A stretch of DNA of 32,214 bases from Bacteroidaceae bacterium. Its GTDB lineage: Bacteria > Bacteroidota > Bacteroidia > Bacteroidales > Bacteroidaceae. Shown one piece after another: positions 7,799 through 15,238 of this stretch. Positions within the stretch are counted from its first letter, which is position 1. Every line of letters begins with the position of its first letter. The position numbers and the translations under genes were made by a program. The stretch lies in assembly GCA_900770655.1 (NCBI GenBank), contig CAAGLA010000011.1:1-32214 (forward strand). The letters run 5' to 3'. The notes below the pieces were generated by a model, which ran no database searches, was not told the DNA's origin, and was given only the letters and a program-made list of their open reading frames with translations.

Positions 7799-10700
7799 AT
7801 GACAAAAGCAAAAAAATTCATCACTTGTGACGGAAACCAAGCAGCGGCACACATCGCTTATATGTTTTCCGAGGTAGCAGCTATCTACCCTATCACTCCT
7901 TCGTCGCCAATGGCCGAGTACGTTGACGAGTGGGCAGCACAAGGCCGAAAGAACCTTTTCGGCGAGACAGTAACGGTTCAGGAGATGCAGTCGGAGGGCG
8001 GTGCCGCCGGTGCTCTTCACGGCTCATTGCAGGCCGGAGCCTTGACAACAACATTTACCGCGTCGCAGGGACTGTTGCTGATGATTCCAAATATGTACAA
8101 GATTGCCGGTGAAAAACTGCCCACAGTGTTCCACGTATCGGCACGTTCTCTGGCCGGTAACTCATTGAGTATTTTCGGCGACCATATGGATGTTATGGCC
8201 TGCCGCCAGACCGGTTTCGCAATGCTTTGCGAGGGTTCGGTACAGGAGGTTATGGACCTTTCGGCTGTTGCACACCTTGCGACACTAAAGAGCCGTATTC
8301 CGTTTATGAACTTCTTCGACGGATTCCGCACTTCGCACGAGATTCAGAAGATTGAACTCATTGAGCAGGAGGAGATTGCTCCGCTCGTTGACTGGGAGAG
8401 CATTCAGGAGTTCCGCGACAGAGCGCTCAGCCCAAGCTCGCCTGTTGTACGCGGTACAGCAGAGAACCCCGAGACTTTCTTTACACACAAGGAGAGCGAG
8501 AACCCCTTCTACAATGCCGTTCCCGACATTGTAGCCGAATATATGAAGGAGATTTCGGCTATCACAGGCCGCAAATATGCTCCGTTCACATATTACGGTG
8601 CCGAAGATGCCGACCGCGTAATTATAGTTATGGGTTCGGCTACAGAGGCTGTAAAGGAGGCTATCGACTATATGACTGCAAGAGGCGAAAAGGTTGGTTT
8701 GGTAAGCGTACACCTCTACCGCCCGTTCTCGGTGAAATACCTTGCAGCCGTTATGCCTAAGACAGTTAAGCGCATAGCTGTTCTCGACCGTACAAAAGAG
8801 CCGGGAAGCAACGGTGAGCCGCTTTACCTCGACGTTGTTGAGGCATTCAACAGCACTCCCGAACTGCAGGCCATTAACCCCATTATCGTTGGCGGCCGCT
8901 TCGGTCTCAGCTCTTGCGACACAACACCTGCCATTATTATGGGTGTTTACGAGAACCTTGCCCTTCCTGAGCCAAAGAACCACTTTACATTCGGTATTGT
9001 AGACGACGTGACATTCCTCTCTTTGCCTCCAAAGGAGGAAATTGCAGTTGTAGAGGGTATGTTCGAGGCTAAATTCTATGGCTTGGGTGCCGACGGTACT
9101 GTGGGCGCAAACAAGAACTCGATTAAGATTATTGGTGACAATACAAAGAAACACTGCCAAGCATATTTCTCATACGACTCAAAGAAATCGGGCGGTTTCA
9201 CCTGTTCTCACCTGCGCTTCGGCGACAAGCCCATTCGCAGCACATACTTGGTAAACACACCTAACTTTGTTGCCTGCCACGTTCAGGCATACCTGCGTAT
9301 GTACGATGTTACACGCGGCTTGCAGAAGGGCGGTACATTCCTCTTGAACACCGTTTGGGAGGGCGACGAGCTTGCAAAGAACCTGCCCAACAACATAAAG
9401 AAATATTTTGCCGACAACAACATTACCGTCTACTACATTAATGCAACCAAGATAGCTCAGGAGATTGGCTTGGGCAACCGCACAAACACCATTCTACAGA
9501 GTGCATTCTTCCGCATTACACAGGTTATTCCTGTAGACCTCGCAGTGGAGCAGATGAAGAAATTCATTGTAAAGTCTTACGGCAAGAAGGGACAGGATAT
9601 TGTAGACAAGAACAATGCTGCCGTTGACCGCGGCGGCGAGTTCCGTCAGCTGGCTATAGACCCCAACTGGTCTAAGCTGCCCGCCGACGTTGAAGAGAAG
9701 AAGAACGAACCCGAATTCATAACTAAGATTGTACGCACCATTAATGCACAGAAGGGTGCACAGTTGCCCGTTTCGGCTTTCAAAGGACTGGAAGACGGTA
9801 CTTGGCCTGTGGGTACATCGGCATACGAGAAACGCGGTGTGAGCACATTCGTTCCACGCTGGAATGCCGAAAACTGTATACAGTGCAACCGCTGTTCATT
9901 TGTATGCCCCCACGCAGCTATACGCCCGTTCGTTATGGACGAGAAAGAGGCTGCCGGAATCAACGCCGACAAACTTGAGATGAAGGCTCCCGTTGCAATG
10001 AAGGGTATGCAGTTCAGAATGCAGGTGAGCGTGCTCGACTGTTTGGGCTGCGGCAACTGTGTCGATATATGCCCGGGCAACCCGAAACTTGGCGGCAAGG
10101 CCCTTACAATGGTTCCGCTGGAGGAAGAGAGAGCCGAAGCAGCAAACTGGGAATATTGCGTAAAGAACGTGAAGAGCAAGCAGTCGCTTGTAGATGTAAA
10201 GAGCAACCCAAAGAACTCACAGTTCGCTACCCCGCTCTTCGAGTTCTCAGGTGCTTGTTCGGGTTGTGGTGAGACACCATACGTGAAACTGCTCACACAG
10301 CTGTTCGGAGAGAGAGAGGTTGTTGCCAACGCAACAGGATGTTCTTCTATCTACACCGCATCGGTACCATCTACACCATACACAACCAACGAGAAGGGCG
10401 AAGGCCCGGCGTGGGGCAACTCACTCTTCGAGGACTTCTGCGAGTTCGGCTTGGGTATGAAGCTTGCCGAGAACAAGATGCGTGCACGTCTCGAAAGACT
10501 GCTCACAGAGATTCAGACATACCGCAGCTGCCCCGAAGATATGAAAGAACTTGCACAGAAGTGGATTGACAACAAGAACAATGCCGATGTAACCAAAGAG
10601 ATTGCTCCGGCTATTATAAAGGCTTGCGAGGAGTTCGAAAGCGACACCAGCGAGCAGATTCTTGCCATTAAGCAGTACCTTGTAAAACGTTCACAATGGA

Positions 10701-11368
10701 TTATTGGCGGTGACGGTGCTTCGTACGATATTGGCTACGGCGGTCTCGACCACGTTATTGCATCGGGCGAGGATGTAAACATTCTTGTTGTAGACACAGA
10801 GGTTTACTCAAACACCGGCGGACAGTCGTCAAAGGCAACACCTCTTGGTGCCATTGCAAAGTTCGCAGCAGCCGGAAAGCGTATACGCAAGAAAGACTTG
10901 GGTATGATTGCTACCACATACGGCTATGTTTACGTTGCACAGATAGCTATGGGCGCAAGCTACGACCAGTGCCTTAAGGCTATTCGTGAGGCAGAGGCTT
11001 ACCCCGGTCCATCGCTTGTTATTGCTTACGCACCTTGTATTAACCACGGTATAAAGCGCGGTATGGGCAAGGCACAGGCCGAGCAGGCAGCTGCCGTTGA
11101 GTGCGGTTACTGGCACTTGTGGCGTTACAACCCAGCACTAGAGGATGAGGGCAAGAACCCGTTCACCCTCGACAGCAAAGAGCCACAGTGGGAGAAATTC
11201 CAAGAGTTCCTGCAGGGCGAGGTACGTTACGCTTCACTTGCAAAGCAGTTCCCGGCAGAGGCTCACGAGCTATTCGCTGCTGCTGAAGGAATGGCGAAAA
11301 AGCGCTATGCAAGCTACCAGCGTATGGCAAAACTTGACTGGAGCAAAGAAGAAGAGGCAGCTGAGTAA
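7799..11368 (+). CDS. nifJ: Pyruvate:ferredoxin (flavodoxin) oxidoreductase, homodimeric type
   Basis: This 1189-residue single-chain PFOR oxidatively decarboxylates pyruvate to acetyl-CoA, CO2 and reduced ferredoxin in the cytoplasm, the central step of anaerobic fermentation. Domains in order: N-terminal pyruvate/TPP (Pyr) domain from residue 10 (GNQAAAHIAYMFSEVAAIYP), domain II, the EKR-type linker (about 560-620), a dicluster ferredoxin domain with NCIQCNRCSFVCPH near 692 and DCLGCGNCVDICPG near 747, then the TPP-PP domain. The latter has GACSGCGE near 817 and ATGCSS near 845 for the proximal cluster, and GGDGASYDIG near 970 for Mg-TPP. The length equals the usual 1170-1190. All expected cysteines are visible. 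It is monocistronic, bounded by its own promoter and a strong terminator. Confidence 0.98.
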   Translation: MTKAKKFITCDGNQAAAHIAYMFSEVAAIYPITPSSPMAEYVDEWAAQGRKNLFGETVTVQEMQSEGGAAGALHGSLQAGALTTTFTASQGLLLMIPNMYKIAGEKLPTVFHVSARSLAGNSLSIFGDHMDVMACRQTGFAMLCEGSVQEVMDLSAVAHLATLKSRIPFMNFFDGFRTSHEIQKIELIEQEEIAPLVDWESIQEFRDRALSPSSPVVRGTAENPETFFTHKESENPFYNAVPDIVAEYMKEISAITGRKYAPFTYYGAEDADRVIIVMGSATEAVKEAIDYMTARGEKVGLVSVHLYRPFSVKYLAAVMPKTVKRIAVLDRTKEPGSNGEPLYLDVVEAFNSTPELQAINPIIVGGRFGLSSCDTTPAIIMGVYENLALPEPKNHFTFGIVDDVTFLSLPPKEEIAVVEGMFEAKFYGLGADGTVGANKNSIKIIGDNTKKHCQAYFSYDSKKSGGFTCSHLRFGDKPIRSTYLVNTPNFVACHVQAYLRMYDVTRGLQKGGTFLLNTVWEGDELAKNLPNNIKKYFADNNITVYYINATKIAQEIGLGNRTNTILQSAFFRITQVIPVDLAVEQMKKFIVKSYGKKGQDIVDKNNAAVDRGGEFRQLAIDPNWSKLPADVEEKKNEPEFITKIVRTINAQKGAQLPVSAFKGLEDGTWPVGTSAYEKRGVSTFVPRWNAENCIQCNRCSFVCPHAAIRPFVMDEKEAAGINADKLEMKAPVAMKGMQFRMQVSVLDCLGCGNCVDICPGNPKLGGKALTMVPLEEERAEAANWEYCVKNVKSKQSLVDVKSNPKNSQFATPLFEFSGACSGCGETPYVKLLTQLFGEREVVANATGCSSIYTASVPSTPYTTNEKGEGPAWGNSLFEDFCEFGLGMKLAENKMRARLERLLTEIQTYRSCPEDMKELAQKWIDNKNNADVTKEIAPAIIKACEEFESDTSEQILAIKQYLVKRSQWIIGGDGASYDIGYGGLDHVIASGEDVNILVVDTEVYSNTGGQSSKATPLGAIAKFAAAGKRIRKKDLGMIATTYGYVYVAQIAMGASYDQCLKAIREAEAYPGPSLVIAYAPCINHGIKRGMGKAQAEQAAAVECGYWHLWRYNPALEDEGKNPFTLDSKEPQWEKFQEFLQGEVRYASLAKQFPAEAHELFAAAEGMAKKRYASYQRMAKLDWSKEEEAAE

Positions 11369-11390
11369 AGTTTCAAACTTTAAATAACGG

Positions 11391-11428
11391 ATTAGAGGCA
11401 CGCGCACGCGTGCCTCTAATTTTTTTTG
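11391..11428 (+). terminator. Rho-independent terminator of nifJ
   Basis: A perfect 13-bp stem (attagaggcacgc / gcgtgcctctaat) with a gcac loop is followed by an uninterrupted T-run. It begins 22 nt after the nifJ stop codon. Confidence 0.92.
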
Positions 11429-11478
11429 TAGATAAAAGAGATTTTGCCACCGTCATTAAACTTTAAACACTCATTACT

Positions 11479-11541
11479 ATGAACCAACGGCACGCCGGCA
11501 TTGTTATCATACTATGCTTTAACAACATTAAAAACAAATAA
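11479..11541 (+). CDS. Possible 20-residue leader ORF before the permease gene
   Basis: ATG at 11479 opens a 20-codon frame (protein MNQRHAGIVIILCFNNIKNK) that stops with TAA at 11539-11541, two bases before the permease ATG at 11544. Both starts sit in the same local context (tta/aac, then ctatg). The tight stop-to-start spacing suggests translational coupling or a leader peptide, but there is no family match and no clear attenuator hairpin between the two. It could equally be chance. Confidence 0.3.
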   Translation: MNQRHAGIVIILCFNNIKNK

Positions 11542-11543
11542 CT

Positions 11544-12992
11544 ATGTCAACATTAACAAAAAGCGTAAAATTGGGAGTGGCCACGCTGGCCATTATGAAT
11601 GTTACCGCAGTGGTGTCGCTGCGCGGGCTTCCAGCCGAAGCGGAGTATGGTATAAGTTCGGCATTCTACTACTTGTTTGCAGCCATTGTGTTCCTTATCC
11701 CCACATCGTTTGTGGCGGCCGAGCTTGCAGCTATGTTTCAGGACAAGCAAGGCGGTGTGTTCCGCTGGGTGGGCGAAGCATTCGGAAAAAAGACCGGCTT
11801 CCTCGCTATTTGGCTACAGTGGGTCGAAAGTACAATATGGTACCCTACCGTGCTCACCTTCGGTGCCGTGTCGCTGGCCTTTATTGGTATGGACAGCAGT
11901 GAGGATATGACACTCGCGTCGAACAAGATTTACACCCTTGTTGTTGTGCTTGCCATATATTGGGCTGCCACACTCATTTCGCTGAAAGGGCTTGGCTGGG
12001 TGAGCAAGGTTGCCAAGATTGGCGGCCTTGTGGGAACTATAATTCCGGCAGCACTGCTTGTGGTGCTTGCCATAATTTACCTTGCGAGCGGCGGAAAATC
12101 GCAAATGGACTTCGGCGGAGACTTCTTCCCCGATATTACAAAGTTCGATAACCTTGTGCTTGCATCGGGCATCTTCCTGTTCTATGCAGGTATGGAGATG
12201 ACCGGAATACACGTAAAGGATATGGAAAACCCAAGCCGCAACTACCCGCGTGCAGTGTTCTTGGGAGCCATTATCACTGTGCTTATATTTGTACTGGGAA
12301 CATTTGCGCTGGGTATAATAATTCCACAGAAGGATATTAACCTGACACAGAGCCTCCTTGTCGGTTTCGACAACTATTTCAACTATATTCGTATGTCGTG
12401 GCTTTCGCCCATAATAGCCATTGCTCTTGCCTTTGGTGTGCTGGCGGGTGTGCTCACTTGGGTTTCGGGACCGTCGAAAGGTATATTTGCTGTGGGAAAG
12501 GCCGGTTATCTTCCGCCATTTATGCAACGCAGCAACAAGATTGGCGTTCAAAAGAACATTCTGCTCATTCAAGGCGGCGTAGTTACTCTTTTGAGCCTGC
12601 TGTTTGTGGTTATGCCGTCGGTACAGAGTTTCTACCAGATTCTATCGCAGCTCACTGTGCTGCTATACCTTATAATGTACCTGCTTATGTTTGCTGCGGC
12701 AATATATCTGCGCTATAATATGAAGGATGCCCCGCGCCCGTTCCGTTTGGGAAAGAGCGGCAACCTTGTAATGTGGATTGTTGCGGGAGTGGGTTTCTTG
12801 GGCAGCCTGCTTGCCTTTGTCCTCAGTTTCATTCCGCCGGCACAGATAGCAGTGGGCAGCAACACCGTATGGTATGCCGTTCTGTTCATAGGCTGCGCCG
12901 TGGTAATTATTGCACCGTTTATAATATATGCAATGCGCAAGCCGCACTGGGTAGACAAGGATTCACAGTTCGAACCGTTCCATTTCGAGTAA
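11544..12992 (+). CDS. APC-superfamily amino-acid permease (glutamate:GABA antiporter-like)
   Basis: This 482-residue protein has about twelve membrane-spanning segments and belongs to the amino acid-polyamine-organocation superfamily. The first segment reads VATLAIMNVTAVVSLRGLP, and EYGISSAFYYLFAAIVFLIP follows, close to the GadC/YjeM branch that exchanges glutamate for GABA or related amino acids. FYAGMEMTGIHVKDMENPSRNYPRA near residue 212 is the conserved TM6-TM7 region. The C-terminus is short and lacks the long C-plug of E. coli GadC, and no glutamate decarboxylase or glutaminase gene is adjacent, so the substrate is uncertain. The TAA stop lies inside a 52-bp palindrome (12982-13033). 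A 20-codon ORF ends 2 nt upstream of the start. Confidence 0.82.
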   Translation: MSTLTKSVKLGVATLAIMNVTAVVSLRGLPAEAEYGISSAFYYLFAAIVFLIPTSFVAAELAAMFQDKQGGVFRWVGEAFGKKTGFLAIWLQWVESTIWYPTVLTFGAVSLAFIGMDSSEDMTLASNKIYTLVVVLAIYWAATLISLKGLGWVSKVAKIGGLVGTIIPAALLVVLAIIYLASGGKSQMDFGGDFFPDITKFDNLVLASGIFLFYAGMEMTGIHVKDMENPSRNYPRAVFLGAIITVLIFVLGTFALGIIIPQKDINLTQSLLVGFDNYFNYIRMSWLSPIIAIALAFGVLAGVLTWVSGPSKGIFAVGKAGYLPPFMQRSNKIGVQKNILLIQGGVVTLLSLLFVVMPSVQSFYQILSQLTVLLYLIMYLLMFAAAIYLRYNMKDAPRPFRLGKSGNLVMWIVAGVGFLGSLLAFVLSFIPPAQIAVGSNTVWYAVLFIGCAVVIIAPFIIYAMRKPHWVDKDSQFEPFHFE

Positions 12993-13033
12993 CAAAAAAG
13001 AGGCCGCGCGGCCTCTTTTTTGTTACTCGAAAT
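12982..13033. terminator. Perfect 52-bp palindrome acting as probable terminator of the permease gene
   Basis: Positions 12982-13033 form an uninterrupted inverted repeat centred between 13007 and 13008, with 26-bp arms and no spacer. The core is an A6-gaggccg / cggcctc-T6 stem, a strong terminator in both directions. The outer arms include the last permease codons and its stop (gagtaac) and their inverted copy (gttactc). The right arm also supplies the likely -33 element of the GH92 promoter. Confidence 0.85.
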
Positions 13034-13048
13034 ATTTCATTATCTTCG
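13020..13048 (+). promoter_or_regulatory. Predicted promoter for the GH92 mannosidase gene
   Basis: A -7 box TATCTTCG lies at 13041-13048. The T-run of the palindrome supplies TTTG (13019-13022) with an 18-nt spacer, slightly short of the usual 19-21. The GH92 ATG is 19 nt downstream of the box, leaving a very short leader. Confidence 0.55.
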
Positions 13049-13067
13049 CTGCCGAAACATCACTACT

Positions 13068-15230
13068 ATGAAAAAGACACTCACTACCATATTTGCACTG
13101 TTTGCCTGCTTGCATTCCATAGCGCAGCAGGAGAATTACGCCAAGCTTGTAAACCCGCTTATAGGGACCGACTTTAAAGGGAACGTATACCCCGGAGCGC
13201 AGGTACCGTTCGGTATGGTACAGCTAAGCCCCGACAACGGCCTGCCGGGGTGGGACAGGATTGCCGGCTATTTCTACCCCGACAGCACTATCGCCGGCTT
13301 CAGCCACACCCACCTCAGCGGAACGGGTGCCGGAGACCTCTACGATATAAGCTACCTGCCGGTGACCTACCCCCTGCGCGAGGCAGAGGAGCCGTTGGCA
13401 ATACACTCTATGTTCAGCCACGACAGCGAAAAGTGCGAAGCCGGGTACTACAGTGTGCACCTCGACAGCTACAACATAACAGTTGAACTCACCGCCACCG
13501 AGAGGTGCGGCATTCAGCGCTACCGCTACCCCACCGACAGCGCCACAGTGCTGCTTAACCTTGCCAAAGCAATGAACTGGGACCTCACCACCGACTGCAA
13601 CGTCGCTATAGTAGACAGTTTCACAATAGAGGGCTACCGCTACTCCAACGGCTGGGCTCGCGGGCAACAGGTATATTTCCGCACACGTTTTTCGCACCCC
13701 ATTGAAGCTATGCGGTGCGACAGCGCCATAGTAGCCACAGAGAGCGGAATGAAGAGACGCCCCGGAATTCTGCGGCTCGACTTCTCTCTCGCCGGCGAGA
13801 GAGAACTGACACTCGTCACTGCACTTTCGGGCACAGGCCCCGAAGGGGCGGCAAGGAACCTTGCCGCAGAAGCCCCGCATAACAATTTCGACCTATACCG
13901 CGCACAGGCACAGGAGCGGTGGAACAACGCCCTTTCGTGCATTGAAGTAGAGGGTGGCACGCACGACGAACGGATCTGTTTCTACACAGCCCTTTACCGC
14001 ACAATGCTGGCGCCCACACTCTTTTGCGATGTAGACGGGCAGTACCGTGGTGCCGACGGAGATAACCACATTGCCGACGGCTGGCAGAACTACTCCACCT
14101 TTTCGTTGTGGGACACCTACCGCGCAGCACACCCTCTGTTCACACTTACCGCACCTGAGCGTGTGCCCCACTTCGTAAACTCCTTTATAGCACATTACAG
14201 GCAACACGGACGCCTGCCGGTGTGGAATATGTGGGGTAGCGAGACCGATATGATGATAGGCTACCATTCGGCGGCGGTCATAGCCGATGCCTTCCTGAAA
14301 GGGATAGCTGGGTACGATGCCGAAGAGGCGCTTGCAGCCGCCGTTGCCACAGCCAACGACAACGAATACCGCGGCATAGCACAATACAAAGAGATGGGCT
14401 ACATACCGTACGACCTGCCCGACCCCTACAACAGCGACAACTGGTCTATGTCGCGCACACTGGAGTATGCTTTTGACGACTACTGCATAGCACGTATGGC
14501 ACAAGCTATGGGCCACGACAGCATAGCCGCGGAGTTCTACCGCCGTGCAGGCAGCTGGCGCAACCACTACAACCCCGCCACCACATTTATGCAGCCACGC
14601 CACAGTAGCGGAGAATTCCAACCCCGCTTCAACCCCGGCGAGTACACCCCGCACATTTGCGAGAGCAACGCTTGGCACTATATGTGGAGCGTACAGCACG
14701 ATGTAGAGGGGTTGATAGAGCTTGTAGGCAAGCGCCGGTTCGCAGCGAAGCTCGACAGTATGTTCACATACTCCCCCGCCGCAAACGACGAACTGCCCAT
14801 ATTCAGCACAGGAATGGTTGGGCAATATGCACACGGCAACGAGCCGAGCCACCACGTAGCCTACCTGTTCAACTACACCGGCGACTGGGAAAAGACACAG
14901 CACTACGTTACACAGATTATGCGCGAGATGTACCGCAACGCCCCCGACGGCCTTTGCGGCAACGAGGACTGCGGGCAGATGTCGGCGTGGTATGTTATGA
15001 GCGCAATGGGGTTCTACCCCGTTAACCCCTGCGGCGGTGAGTACCAACTGGGAGCGCCACTGTTCAGCGAGATTAGGCTGCACCTCCCCGGTGAAAAAGT
15101 TTTTGTAGTTAAAGCAGACAAGAGCACAGAACGCCCCTACAGAAGAGCAAGGCTCAACGGGCGCAAGCTACGCGGCACAAAAATAACCCACCGCAATATT
15201 ATAAACGGTGGGTTGTTGGAGTTTGAATAA
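13068..15230 (+). CDS. GH92 family alpha-mannosidase, secreted
   Basis: This 720-residue exported exo-alpha-mannosidase belongs to GH92, calcium-dependent enzymes that trim alpha-1,2/1,3/1,4-linked mannose from host N-glycans or yeast mannan. A signal peptide covers about 1-19 (ends SIAQ). The mature protein begins YAKLVNPLIGTD, the canonical GH92 opening. GFSHTHLSGTGAGDLYD near residue 78, CESNAWHYMW near 530 (region of the catalytic acid) and GNEDCGQMSAWYVMSAMGFYP near 630 (carboxylates of the base) are family signatures. The ATG at 13068 is preferred over an upstream TTG (13020) because it opens the signal peptide and follows the -7 box. There is no SusC/SusD pair nearby, so it is not in an obvious polysaccharide utilisation locus. 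It is convergent with the kinase gene, 8 nt between stops. Confidence 0.95.
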   Translation: MKKTLTTIFALFACLHSIAQQENYAKLVNPLIGTDFKGNVYPGAQVPFGMVQLSPDNGLPGWDRIAGYFYPDSTIAGFSHTHLSGTGAGDLYDISYLPVTYPLREAEEPLAIHSMFSHDSEKCEAGYYSVHLDSYNITVELTATERCGIQRYRYPTDSATVLLNLAKAMNWDLTTDCNVAIVDSFTIEGYRYSNGWARGQQVYFRTRFSHPIEAMRCDSAIVATESGMKRRPGILRLDFSLAGERELTLVTALSGTGPEGAARNLAAEAPHNNFDLYRAQAQERWNNALSCIEVEGGTHDERICFYTALYRTMLAPTLFCDVDGQYRGADGDNHIADGWQNYSTFSLWDTYRAAHPLFTLTAPERVPHFVNSFIAHYRQHGRLPVWNMWGSETDMMIGYHSAAVIADAFLKGIAGYDAEEALAAAVATANDNEYRGIAQYKEMGYIPYDLPDPYNSDNWSMSRTLEYAFDDYCIARMAQAMGHDSIAAEFYRRAGSWRNHYNPATTFMQPRHSSGEFQPRFNPGEYTPHICESNAWHYMWSVQHDVEGLIELVGKRRFAAKLDSMFTYSPAANDELPIFSTGMVGQYAHGNEPSHHVAYLFNYTGDWEKTQHYVTQIMREMYRNAPDGLCGNEDCGQMSAWYVMSAMGFYPVNPCGGEYQLGAPLFSEIRLHLPGEKVFVVKADKSTERPYRRARLNGRKLRGTKITHRNIINGGLLEFE

Positions 15231-15238
15231 CAGGTGTA

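Noticed and set aside
8285..9160. A 291-codon minus-strand frame inside nifJ
   Set aside because: Lies wholly inside a complete, conserved PFOR gene and shows no domain.
11544..12992. Glutamate-decarboxylase acid-resistance operon (gadB-gadC)
   Set aside because: No decarboxylase, glutaminase or K+ channel gene flanks the permease; similarity to GadC alone does not establish the system.
13020..13067. An extended TTG start for the GH92 gene within the palindrome
   Set aside because: It would put 16 residues before a textbook signal peptide, and the predicted -7 box lies downstream of that TTG.
13893..15083. A 396-codon minus-strand frame opposite the GH92 gene
   Set aside because: Same codon-bias effect; no start context, promoter or recognisable domain, while the plus-strand gene has clear catalytic motifs.
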